DNA of 12,527 nucleotides from Candidatus Gottesmanbacteria bacterium. Its GTDB lineage: Bacteria; Patescibacteriota; Microgenomatia; 2-02-FULL-39-11. Shown here piece by piece: positions 1 through 6,448 of the stretch; the stretch's first letter is position 1; the number at the start of each line of letters is the position of its first letter. The notes under the pieces are model-generated. The model was not told the DNA's origin. It saw only the letters and a program-made list of their open reading frames with translations, and ran no database searches. The stretch spans positions 1 through 12,527 of the forward strand of contig JACQJU010000095.1 of assembly GCA_016204905.1 (NCBI GenBank), given 5' to 3'. The translations under genes were made by a program, and so were the position numbers.

Positions 1-100
1 CTAATTGACCTAATTTTTAATTGCTCTAAACAACTCCCAATTCCTAAGAGATAGTAATAGTATTGGTAATTTGTTCTTAGAAATTATTTAGGTCAATTAG
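1..100. repeat. 13-bp inverted repeat downstream of pyrB
   Basis: Bases 1-13 are the exact reverse complement of bases 88-100, separated by 74 AT-rich bases. The right arm is also the first unit of the 9-bp tandem repeat that follows. No gene is seen in 1-135. The pair could form a long AT-rich stem in the 3' untranslated region of the pyrimidine operon. There is no U-tract immediately after the second arm, so it is not a textbook terminator. Confidence 0.75.
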
Positions 101-136
101 ATCAATTAGGTCAATTAGGTTAATTAGGTCAATTTT
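92..136. repeat. 9-bp tandem repeat (GTCAATTAG family)
   Basis: Five units stand head to tail: GTCAATTAG (92-100), ATCAATTAG, GTCAATTAG, GTTAATTAG, and a final degenerate GTCAATTTT that runs into the pyrB stop codon at 136-138. Read in phase as TTAGGTCAA, the unit resembles the TTAGGTCAC unit between atpD and atpC and the sequence at 6981-6995. The units are close to identical, which suggests recent expansion. Confidence 0.85.
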
Positions 137-1071
137 CATTGTTTTTTAAGTATGAGATCCAATAGGGCCATCCTGATGTACATGCCATTGGGCATTTGCT
201 TGGTGATGTATGCAGCCCTCGGATCGCTATCTACTTCTTCTTTTATCTCCCCTACTCTAGGGAGTGGATGCATAATTAGGCTCTTTGCTTTCATTTTCTT
301 GACCAAAGAAAGATTCAGAATATATTTACCCTGTATTTTATGATATAAATCTTCGTCCATGTATTCCTTTTTGACCCTTGTAACATAAAGGATGTCTGCG
401 CTACTTATAACCTCTTGGATATCTTCGGTTTCGCGTATGTTGATATTTTTTCGTTGAATATAATTGCGAACACTATCTTGGAGTTTAACTTCAGGAGGTG
501 AGACAAAAGTCATTGTGGTAGTAGGAAAAAGAGTCATAAGTTTTGCCAGCGAATTTACCGGTCTATAATGACCGATATCACCCCAAAATACGATACGGAG
601 ATTGTCAAGATGACCAAGTTCCTGCTTTATAGTATAAGCATCTAGTAATGCTTGTGTTGGATGCTCGTTTATCCCGTCCCCCGCGTTTATAACAGGTACG
701 AGAGCCGCTTTGGCCAATTGTGCGACAGAACCAGGTTCGGCATGTCTCATGACGATTACATCTACATATGATGAATAAACTTTTCCTGTGTCTTCTAGAG
801 TTTCTCCTTTGGAGACGGATGTATTAGCCATACCACTTATGGGGATAAAACCTCCGCCTAGTCTTTGCATGGCTGAGACAAATGATCCCATGGTTCGACT
901 CGAGGGCTCATAAAATAAAGCGGCCATAATTTTGCCTTTTAATCTATCGTCTCCTCCTTTTTCTTTGACTAGATTCTTCATCTCATCGGCTTTTTTAAAC
1001 AATATAGAGAGATCATCTTTTTTTATGGTATCTACGGTGATAATTTTTTTATTAAAAAATGGGTTAGGCAT
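136..1071 (-). CDS. pyrB: Aspartate carbamoyltransferase catalytic subunit
   Basis: It transfers the carbamoyl group from carbamoyl phosphate to L-aspartate, the second step of pyrimidine synthesis, in the cytoplasm. The protein has 311 residues, as in E. coli PyrB. Visible motifs are PSSRT at 56-60 (carbamoyl phosphate loop), SKGETL at 87-92, MRH at 108-110, HPTQ at 137-140, a TRVKKE segment at 231-236 and HPLPRV at 268-273. The C-terminal VDSDPRAAY and GMYIRMALL segments resemble the ATC domain of eukaryotic CAD. The ATG at 1071 is preferred over an in-frame TTG at 1086 because AAAGGAGG lies just before it. The gene follows carB directly and would be translated from the same message. Several usual active-site residues differ (STRTR to SSRTM, GRTVHS to YRPVNS, RVQKE to RVKKE). 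HPLPR favours ATCase over ornithine carbamoyltransferase. No regulatory pyrI is seen. Confidence 0.94.
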   Translation of the reverse strand: MPNPFFNKKIITVDTIKKDDLSILFKKADEMKNLVKEKGGDDRLKGKIMAALFYEPSSRTMGSFVSAMQRLGGGFIPISGMANTSVSKGETLEDTGKVYSSYVDVIVMRHAEPGSVAQLAKAALVPVINAGDGINEHPTQALLDAYTIKQELGHLDNLRIVFWGDIGHYRPVNSLAKLMTLFPTTTMTFVSPPEVKLQDSVRNYIQRKNINIRETEDIQEVISSADILYVTRVKKEYMDEDLYHKIQGKYILNLSLVKKMKAKSLIMHPLPRVGEIKEEVDSDPRAAYITKQMPNGMYIRMALLDLILKKQ

Positions 1072-1075
1072 AGAG

Positions 1076-1083
1076 CCTCCTTT
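1076..1083 (-). promoter_or_regulatory. Ribosome binding site deciding the pyrB start
   Basis: The minus strand reads AAAGGAGG, then four bases, then ATG at 1071. The site lies just before and touches the carB stop codon (1083-1085), so translation of pyrB is probably coupled to carB termination. It rules against the TTG at 1086, which would place this site inside the coding region. Confidence 0.85.
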
Positions 1084-4000
1084 CAAGAATGTTTGGTTTT
1101 TACATTTTTAACATATTCATTCCAGGATCTGATCTTGAGCTTGGACAGATGATATTTGGCTAATGACTGGACAAACAGATTGGCAATGGTAGCTTTGGTA
1201 AAAAGAGGAATATTACTATCTACCGCGGCGCGGCGTATGAGAAATCCATCTGTTTCTTGTTTCTCTATATCTTTTCCTTTGAGATCATAGGCATCGCTCA
1301 AATTGATGACTAAATCAACTTTTCTTTTTTGTATCAGATCTACAACATTGGGTCTGATTCCTTCATTGACTTTATATACACTTGTAGCACGAATACCTGA
1401 TTTTTTCAAAAACTCTGATGTGTGATTGGTAGCATATAATTTAAAACCTAGTGACTGAAGTATTCTAGCGCCCGGTAAAAACCTCTTCTTACCATCGACA
1501 CCACCGAGTGATAATAGTGCGGCTTTTTTGGGAAATGGTACGCCAGTAGCTAATACAGATTTTATATAAGATTCCATCAGATCATCTCCAAAAGAGGCGA
1601 CCTCTCCGGTAGAGGCCATTTCAACTCTTAAGACTGGATCAGCCCGGCGAAGACGAGTGAAGGAAAAATGAGGTGCTTTTACTGCAAAATATGGTGGAGC
1701 ATGCATCTTTTGTTTGGACACTTTTTCGCCGAGCATGATTCTTGTTGCCATATCTATAAAATTGATATTGAGTACTTTGGATACAAATGGGAAACTCCGT
1801 GAAGCTCGCAGATTAGCTTCGATAACTAGCACATCTGCGAATCTATCACTAGTTTCACTGACTATAAATTGTATATTAAAAGGGCCATTAATGGAAAGTT
1901 TCTTGGCGATTTGAGCTGAGTAAGTGTTGATTTGATCTATAGCTAGTTGAGAGAGTGAAAAGGAGGGAAGGACTAATGTAGCATCGCCTGAATGTACACC
2001 GGCATGTTCCACATGTTCAGATATAGCCCAGGAGACAATCTCTCCAGACCTGGCAACCGCATCGAAATCTACTTCCTTAGCGCCCCTTATATACTTGGAG
2101 ATAACTACTGGATATTCTTCGGAAATATGATTATTATTTTCTTCTAAATAGGCTCTGAGTTGTTCGGTGGAATAAGCTAGAAACATAGCTTTTCCGGAAA
2201 GGACATAAGAAGGTCTTATAAGAACAGGATAGCCTATTTTATCGGCAAATTGGACGGCTTCTTTTTGGGTAGAGAGTCTGTCCCAATCTGGTTGGGGTAT
2301 ATGTAATGTATCTAATAATTTAGAAAATTTCTCTCTATCCTCTGCATTGTCAATGGAGGCTGGATCGGTGCCTAATAATTTTACACCTTGTTTGGTTAAC
2401 TTAGGAGCCAGTGTATTGGGGATTTGCCCTCCTACTGAGATGATAAGCGGGCATTTTTCAAAGTCGACTATATCTAAAACTCTTTCCAGAGTCAGTTCTT
2501 CAAAATAGAGGCGATTGGACATATCATAATCCGTAGAAACAGTTTCTGGGTTACAATTGATCATGATGGTGGAGTAGCCCAGATTTTTGGCGGTCGTGGC
2601 GCTTTGGACGGCGCACCAATCAAATTCTACCGAGGATCCAATTTGGTAAGGCCCCCCACCTAATATGCCGACAGTTTTTTGGCCAGAAGGCTCAATATCA
2701 TGTTTATCTCTATTGTAGGAGAAATAAAGATAATTAGTCTTGGCAGGGAATTCGCCAGCTAGGGTATCTATTTGGCAAGCTTTTGGCAACAAATTGATTT
2801 TTTTCCTATAGTCTCTTATATCCGCGGGTCTTTTGTCATATATGGAGGCGATTTGTTTATCGGAAAAGCCTATTTTTTTGGCTATTTCAAGAAGCTCTGG
2901 GTCGATTTCATTTTTGCCATCTAATATGCGTTTATAAATATCAACAATATATTTTATACCTCTGATAAACCAGAGATCGATGCCAGTTTCTCGATAGACG
3001 TCCTCTTCTTTCTGACCTAAATAGAGATTGTAGGCGATATCATATGGCCTTCCTGGATAGGGAGGTAACTTTTTATACTTAGGATTGGCGGCGAGTTTTG
3101 TGAGTTTTTCAACCTCATCTGAAATTATTCCTTCATATCCCAAATCAAGCGAGCGGATAGCTTTTTGAAATGCTTCCCCGAAAGTGCGGCCGATGGCCAT
3201 AACCTCACCGACACTCTGCATTTCACTGCCTATTTGTTGGTTAACAATCCGGAATTTGAGGAAATCCCAACGAGGAATCTTTACGACGATATAATCGAGG
3301 GCTGGCTCGAAGAAAGCGGAAGTGGCACGAGTGACTTGGTTTTGTATCTCATATAGTCCGTATCCTAGGGCGAGTTTGGCTGCAACATAGGCCAGAGGAT
3401 AACCTGTCGCCTTGGAGGCAAGAGCTGAGGAACGAGAGAGGCGGGCATTCACTTCGATTATTCTGTAATCTCCATTTTGGGGATTTAGGGCATACTGGAT
3501 GTTGCACTCTCCTACTATGGGAAGTGATTTCACCACATTTATGGCAATTTCTCTGAGTTGATGATATTCCTGATTAGTCAGCGTCTGGGAGGGGGCAAAA
3601 ACTATAGATTCTCCTGTGTGTATGCCCATGGGGTCAAAATTTTCCATATTACAAACAACGATGGTATTATCATATTTGTCCCTGACGACTTCGTACTCGA
3701 TTTCTTTCCAATGTTCGAGATATTCTTCGATCAATATTTGAGGAGTGAGGCTAAGGGCTTTTTGGGCGATGTTCAAAAGATCCTGACTATTCCTGGCTAC
3801 TCCAGATCCCAAACCACCTAGAGAATATCCAGCTCTGACGATCACTGGATAGTGCATGTTAGTGGATACAGCTGTTACTTCATCAATGGTGGAAGCGGTA
3901 ATACTCTGGGGTACTTTGAGACCTAAACTTTCAATATATTTTCTAAAAAGCAATCTATCCTCGGTTTTTTTGATGGAATCGATGGGAGTACCGAGAACCT

Positions 4001-4340
4001 CTAGGTTATATTTTTGCAAGATTCCTTTTTTATGAAGTTCTAGACCACAATTGAGAGCTGTTTGGCCGCCAAAACCCAAAAATATCCCATCGGGTTTCTC
4101 TTTGGCGATCACTTTTTCGACGAAATAAGGTGTCAGCGGAAGAAAATAGATAATATCGGCTAGCTCCCGGGACGTCTGAACTGTGGCTATATTGGGGTTT
4201 ATAAGAACAGTTTTGATGCCTTCTTCTTTGAGGGCCTTGGCCGCCTGCGAACCAGAATAATCAAACTCGCCGGCTTCGCCGATCTTGAGAGCGCCGGAAC
4301 CCAATAATATTATCTTTTTTAGTGATTGTTTTGGAGCCAT
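1083..4340 (-). CDS. carB: Carbamoyl phosphate synthase large subunit
   Basis: It makes carbamoyl phosphate from bicarbonate, two ATP and ammonia channelled from CarA. It has 1085 residues against about 1073 in E. coli, so it is complete. The N-terminal ATP-grasp half (1 to about 400) has GEAGEFDYSGSQ at 21-32, HTGES at 241-245 and EVNARLSRSSALASK at 296-310. An oligomerisation region spans about 400-550. The second ATP-grasp half (from 556) has GGGPYQIG at 561-568, NCNPETVSTDYD at 595-606 and EANLRASRSFPFVSK at 841-855. An MGS-like allosteric domain covers about 938-1080, where UMP-type effectors bind in relatives. The wording of these motifs is closer to Bacteroidetes and eukaryotic CAD enzymes than to E. 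coli. The ATG at 4340 is preceded by AGAGG with seven-base spacing. The gene overlaps the end of carA by 22 bp. Confidence 0.97.
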   Translation of the reverse strand: MAPKQSLKKIILLGSGALKIGEAGEFDYSGSQAAKALKEEGIKTVLINPNIATVQTSRELADIIYFLPLTPYFVEKVIAKEKPDGIFLGFGGQTALNCGLELHKKGILQKYNLEVLGTPIDSIKKTEDRLLFRKYIESLGLKVPQSITASTIDEVTAVSTNMHYPVIVRAGYSLGGLGSGVARNSQDLLNIAQKALSLTPQILIEEYLEHWKEIEYEVVRDKYDNTIVVCNMENFDPMGIHTGESIVFAPSQTLTNQEYHQLREIAINVVKSLPIVGECNIQYALNPQNGDYRIIEVNARLSRSSALASKATGYPLAYVAAKLALGYGLYEIQNQVTRATSAFFEPALDYIVVKIPRWDFLKFRIVNQQIGSEMQSVGEVMAIGRTFGEAFQKAIRSLDLGYEGIISDEVEKLTKLAANPKYKKLPPYPGRPYDIAYNLYLGQKEEDVYRETGIDLWFIRGIKYIVDIYKRILDGKNEIDPELLEIAKKIGFSDKQIASIYDKRPADIRDYRKKINLLPKACQIDTLAGEFPAKTNYLYFSYNRDKHDIEPSGQKTVGILGGGPYQIGSSVEFDWCAVQSATTAKNLGYSTIMINCNPETVSTDYDMSNRLYFEELTLERVLDIVDFEKCPLIISVGGQIPNTLAPKLTKQGVKLLGTDPASIDNAEDREKFSKLLDTLHIPQPDWDRLSTQKEAVQFADKIGYPVLIRPSYVLSGKAMFLAYSTEQLRAYLEENNNHISEEYPVVISKYIRGAKEVDFDAVARSGEIVSWAISEHVEHAGVHSGDATLVLPSFSLSQLAIDQINTYSAQIAKKLSINGPFNIQFIVSETSDRFADVLVIEANLRASRSFPFVSKVLNINFIDMATRIMLGEKVSKQKMHAPPYFAVKAPHFSFTRLRRADPVLRVEMASTGEVASFGDDLMESYIKSVLATGVPFPKKAALLSLGGVDGKKRFLPGARILQSLGFKLYATNHTSEFLKKSGIRATSVYKVNEGIRPNVVDLIQKRKVDLVINLSDAYDLKGKDIEKQETDGFLIRRAAVDSNIPLFTKATIANLFVQSLAKYHLSKLKIRSWNEYVKNVKTKHS

Positions 4341-5422
4341 AGTGTTGCCTCTTTTATAAAATGTTCCAGTATAAATCTAGTATCTGTTGGACCAGGAGCG
4401 TCTTCGGGGTGAAACTGAGTACTATAGATAGGAAGTGTTTTATGTTTGATGCCTTCGTTGGTACTATCATTTAGATTGCTAAACCAGGGGAGGTAATCTC
4501 CGGTGAGAGTGTTGGTGTCTACGGCAAAGCCATGATTTTGGGTAGTGATGTAACACTTTTTAGTGAGTTCGTCGCGAACGGGTTGATTTTGGCCTCTGTG
4601 ACCATATTTCAATTTGTAGGTATTAGCCCCGGTGGCCAGGGCAAGTAGTTGATTGCCGAGACAGACTCCGAGAGTGGGGATCTTTCTTTTTAGCCCTTCC
4701 TTTATGATTTCAATCGTTTTTCCAGCCATCTTGGGATCGCCAGGACCATTGCTGATCATGATAGCATCAAATTCGATCTTGCCGAAAGGATCATAATCCC
4801 AGGGGATGCGGATTACTGTTGTATCTAGATTTAGAAGAAGGCGTATTTGATTTAACTTCACGCCGCAATCTATCAAAAGGACGCGGAATTTGCCTGTGCC
4901 ATAAATGGTAGGTTTTTTACAAGAAACTAATTCTACTAGATTTTCTTCATTGATATCCTTAAAAAAAAGTCCCGACGCTTCGGGTCGGGACTCTTGGAAA
5001 GTGATGATACCTTTCATCACACCTTTTTCGCGGATGATTTGGGTGAGTGATCTAGTATCAATATCAGTGAGTGCTGGAACGTTTTCTTTCTTGAGCCAGT
5101 CAGAAAGAGTACGGGTAGCTTGATAGTGAGTTTTGCCACCTATATATGAGGTGACGATAAGACCTCTTATATAGATATTTGTTGACTCCATATATTCTGG
5201 GAGGGCTGTTTCTTTGGTATCTGGAGGAACTCCATAATTGCCTATTAGAGGATAGGTCATGACTAAAATCTGTCCGTAGTAGGAGGGGTCGGTAAAGCCT
5301 TCGGGATATCCTACCATGCCTGTATTGAAAACAACTTCTCCGTAGACTTTATTCTCAGAACCAAAAGAAGTACCTTCAAAGATTTTACCGTCATCTAATA
5401 CAAGGTATCCTTTTTTTGGCAT
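4319..5422 (-). CDS. carA: Carbamoyl phosphate synthase small (glutaminase) subunit
   Basis: It hydrolyses glutamine and passes ammonia to CarB. It has 367 residues (E. coli 382). The N-terminal small-subunit domain covers 1 to about 140 (VYGEVVFNTGMVGYPEG, DPSYYGQ). A short variable linker follows, then a class I glutamine amidotransferase domain from about 178. This domain has SNGPGDP at 224-230, the nucleophile Cys254 in LGVCLGNQ, and the His338/Glu340 pair in QFHPE. The GHRGQNQPV segment is the usual CPSase form, with N in place of H. The ATG at 5422 follows a GGGGA site with seven-base spacing. It is the first gene of the operon with carB and pyrB. The linker (residues 143-154) is encoded by a terminator-like hairpin with eight T residues, which is odd and may affect expression. 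Confidence 0.96.
   Translation of the reverse strand: MPKKGYLVLDDGKIFEGTSFGSENKVYGEVVFNTGMVGYPEGFTDPSYYGQILVMTYPLIGNYGVPPDTKETALPEYMESTNIYIRGLIVTSYIGGKTHYQATRTLSDWLKKENVPALTDIDTRSLTQIIREKGVMKGIITFQESRPEASGLFFKDINEENLVELVSCKKPTIYGTGKFRVLLIDCGVKLNQIRLLLNLDTTVIRIPWDYDPFGKIEFDAIMISNGPGDPKMAGKTIEIIKEGLKRKIPTLGVCLGNQLLALATGANTYKLKYGHRGQNQPVRDELTKKCYITTQNHGFAVDTNTLTGDYLPWFSNLNDSTNEGIKHKTLPIYSTQFHPEDAPGPTDTRFILEHFIKEATLWLQNNH
4961..4992 (-). terminator. Terminator-like hairpin inside carA
   Basis: On the minus strand AGTCCCGAC (4992-4984) and GTCGGGACT (4976-4968) form a perfect 9-bp GC-rich stem around a 7-base loop, followed at once by eight T residues (4968-4961). This has every sequence mark of an intrinsic terminator in the sense direction of carA, yet it is read through in frame as ESRPEASGLFF. 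It sits exactly in the variable interdomain linker. Whether it terminates transcription is not shown by the sequence. Confidence 0.6.
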
Positions 5423-5427
5423 AAAAA

Positions 5428-5452
5428 ATCCCCGTTATTTAGTCCTGGGGAT
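5428..5452 (-). promoter_or_regulatory. Hairpin covering the carA ribosome binding site
   Basis: Minus-strand ATCCCC (5452-5447) is complementary to GGGGAT (5433-5428), which contains the probable carA ribosome binding site and is followed by a T run up to the ATG. The CCCC lies at the predicted transcription start (5 to 8 bases after the -10 box), so how much of the stem forms depends on which base RNA polymerase starts at. This resembles the CTP-sensitive start-site switching of enterobacterial pyrC and pyrD. The pairing is seen; the control is inference. Confidence 0.4.
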
Positions 5453-5454
5453 AT

Positions 5455-5483
5455 ATTTTAATCTTTTTTGGGTTTACTTACAA
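5455..5483 (-). promoter_or_regulatory. Predicted promoter of carA-carB-pyrB
   Basis: On the minus strand there is a -35 TTGTAA (5483-5478), 17 bases of spacer, and a -10 TAAAAT (5460-5455). Transcription would start around 5450-5446, giving a short leader of about 25-28 bases before carA. The -35 box shares one base with the CRP-like palindrome upstream. Confidence 0.6.
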
Positions 5484-5498
5484 GTGATGTGGATCACA
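5483..5498. promoter_or_regulatory. CRP/FNR-family-like operator palindrome
   Basis: The minus strand reads TGTGA-TCCACA-TCACT, nine of ten bases of the CRP consensus TGTGA-N6-TCACA. Its centre (5490.5) is at about -41.5 if transcription of carA starts at 5449, the classic class II activator position. A repressor of the same family, or an unrelated palindrome-binding protein, is equally possible. The window encodes no CRP-like protein. Confidence 0.45.
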
Positions 5499-5620
5499 TT
5501 TACTTTAAGCACACCCTGGAGGTAAAGATCGAATAATGAGATTAGTCACACATCGGAGGTGATATCATATAGACACATCGGCAAAATCAAATAAAAAAAT
5601 AAACTAATGAGAACCTATAG
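5499..5620. other. Intergenic space between divergent promoters
   Basis: No gene is seen here. The 9-mer ACACATCGG occurs at 5548-5556 and 5573-5581 (and again at 5825-5833 in the leader). An 8-bp palindrome TGATATCA lies at 5560-5567. A few TCAC/GTGA half-sites recall the operator at 5483-5498. The function is unknown. Confidence 0.4.
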
Positions 5621-5649
5621 TTGACTATAATCAGCTACTCAGATACAAT
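5621..5649 (+). promoter_or_regulatory. Predicted promoter of the small-gene cassette
   Basis: -35 TTGACT (5621-5626), a spacer of exactly 17 bases, and -10 TACAAT (5644-5649); each box matches five of six consensus bases. Transcription should start near 5656. This is the best promoter match in the window. It would give a leader of about 300 nt before the first small gene at 5964. Confidence 0.7.
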
Positions 5650-5726
5650 TCTTCCCACTAAGTTGATAAATGAGCCCTTTAGGCTGGGCTATATTTATTG
5701 CTTATTCTTATTATTCCTTGCACTTT

Positions 5727-5834
5727 GATAACTTGCGGAAGACGTTATCCTCGACTTGATCGATGAAACCATCACTCTCCATCACACCGGGTGTGATGTT
5801 GGCTCCGGGTGTGATGTTGTCTTCACACATCGGG
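5727..5834 (+). repeat. Palindromes and direct repeats in the cassette leader
   Basis: GATAAC/GTTATC arms lie at 5727-5732 and 5744-5749. CATCACACC (5780-5788) and GGTGTGATG (5790-5798) form a perfect 9-bp inverted repeat around one base. The string CCGGGTGTGATGTTG occurs at 5787-5801 and again at 5805-5819, an 18-bp period. GTGTGA (5809-5814) pairs with TCACAC (5823-5828). The region could be a protein operator inside the transcribed leader or a series of RNA hairpins. Confidence 0.6.
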
Positions 5835-5837
5835 AAA

Positions 5838-5936
5838 TTGCACTTTTTGTCCACTCCTGGGCAGAGCCTATGGGGAGATAATATATTTTTATCTTTCGAT
5901 AGGCTTTGCTCACCAGGAGAGGGCGAAAAAGAGCAA
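5838..5936 (+). ncRNA. Long structured leader hairpin (about 40 bp)
   Basis: The arms pair almost end to end: 5838-5852 with 5921-5936, 5854-5860 with 5913-5919, 5861-5871 with 5899-5909, and 5873-5880 with 5890-5897, around a 9-base AT loop. Interruptions are two A-A and one G-G mismatch, a TCA bulge and one bulged G. The four non-Watson-Crick pairs I count are G-U in the plus-strand RNA and would be A-C in the minus-strand RNA, so the functional molecule is probably the plus transcript. A competing perfect 8-bp helix can form between 5904-5911 (CTTTGCTC) and 5931-5938 (GAGCAAAG), next to the ribosome binding site of the following gene. I do not recognise a known RNA family. It may be a leader switch, a processed small RNA, or a palindromic mobile remnant. 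Confidence 0.6.
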
Positions 5937-5963
5937 AGACTACAATAAATGAGGAGGTAAGCC

Positions 5964-6176
5964 ATGGCTAAGATAGGATGGGTGATATTCTACAAAGACA
6001 TCACACGCACTGTGGAAGATCACCGAGTCGAGTGTCACACTCCAGATGATGTACAACTGGCCGTGGATGGCAATACGCTACCTGAACGCGGGTACAAATT
6101 GGCAATGGCGTATAAGTCTGCCACCGGTGAAAGCTTCATCCGCTACGAGGATCTCATGAAGTATTTGGCAAGTTAA
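5964..6176 (+). CDS. Small protein of unknown function (70 aa)
   Basis: I do not recognise this family. The 70-residue product starts MAKIGWVIFYKD and ends RYEDLMKYLAS. It looks soluble, with mixed alpha/beta composition, no signal peptide, membrane segment or metal motif, and a single cysteine. The ATG at 5964 is well supported by GGAGG at 5953-5957, six bases upstream. It is the first gene of a three-gene plus-strand unit, follows a long structured leader, and ends just before the first intercistronic element. Base composition is somewhat richer in GC than the flanking minus-strand genes, which may hint at a different origin. The ribosome binding site and clean fit between regulatory elements make it a likely real gene. 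Confidence 0.75.
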   Translation: MAKIGWVIFYKDITRTVEDHRVECHTPDDVQLAVDGNTLPERGYKLAMAYKSATGESFIRYEDLMKYLAS

Positions 6177-6180
6177 ACAG

Positions 6181-6222
6181 GGAGGAACCATCCTCTCCAA
6201 AAAATCCAAGGAAAGGAGGATG
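6181..6222 (+). promoter_or_regulatory. Intercistronic RNA element, copy 1
   Basis: A hairpin GGAGGA-ACCA-TCCTCT (6181-6196) is followed by a 30-base block (6193-6222) ending in AAAGGAGGATG, the ribosome binding site of the next gene (spacing seven bases). CATCCTC (6189-6195) can pair instead with GAGGATG (6216-6222), which would hide that site. The two helices exclude each other. The 30-base block is identical at 6459-6488. Confidence 0.65.
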
Positions 6223-6226
6223 TGCA

Positions 6227-6448
6227 ATGAGTCCAACAAAAAAGTCTGTAATCATAAAAGGTTACAGAACAAACAGCGATAGGAACGATAGGGTTAATGC
6301 AGTTGAGCAAAAAACTGCATATACTATTGAGGAATTCAGAAAAGCCCAAAGTGAACTATCAGCAAAAGTGTATTTCCTCGATTATGAGCGCGAGGATGGG
6401 ACGCCCATCGAGGGCTGGGCTGAGAACGCGATTCAATATCTTCAATGA
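6227..6448 (+). CDS. Small protein of unknown function (73 aa)
   Basis: I do not recognise this family. The product has 73 residues, starts MSPTKKSVIIKGYRT and ends AENAIQYLQ. The first half is basic and Asn/Arg rich; the middle (about 33-45) is predicted helical; the rest is acidic (DYEREDGTPIEG). There is no cysteine, signal peptide or membrane segment, so it is probably cytoplasmic. The ATG at 6227 follows AAAGGAGG (6212-6219). It lies between two copies of an identical 30-bp block, so recombination between them could remove the gene precisely. Its size is close to that of the 70-aa gene before it, but I see no convincing sequence similarity between the two. Confidence 0.75.
   Translation: MSPTKKSVIIKGYRTNSDRNDRVNAVEQKTAYTIEEFRKAQSELSAKVYFLDYEREDGTPIEGWAENAIQYLQ

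Noticed and set aside
1072..1086. TTG start of pyrB five codons upstream
   Set aside because: The AAAGGAGG site lies inside those codons and points to the ATG at 1071, which also gives the family's normal length.
5673..5697. AGCCC/GGGCT hairpin as a terminator just after the cassette promoter
   Set aside because: The stem is short and the following bases (ATATTTATT) are a poor U-tract; it would also stop the unit at its start. It may be an attenuator but the evidence is thin.
5838..5936. 6S RNA, tmRNA or RNase P RNA
   Set aside because: No large central bubble of the 6S type, no tRNA-like end and no RNase P core motifs were visible.
5949..5960. Mini-gene ATG AGG AGG TAA before the 70-aa gene
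   Set aside because: It is produced by the ribosome binding site itself; no separate site precedes it.
5711..5965. Open frames on both strands of the cassette leader (84 aa minus, 61 aa plus)
   Set aside because: Neither has a ribosome binding site, both run through the palindromes and the long hairpin, and the translations (TPGV repeats) just mirror the DNA repeats.
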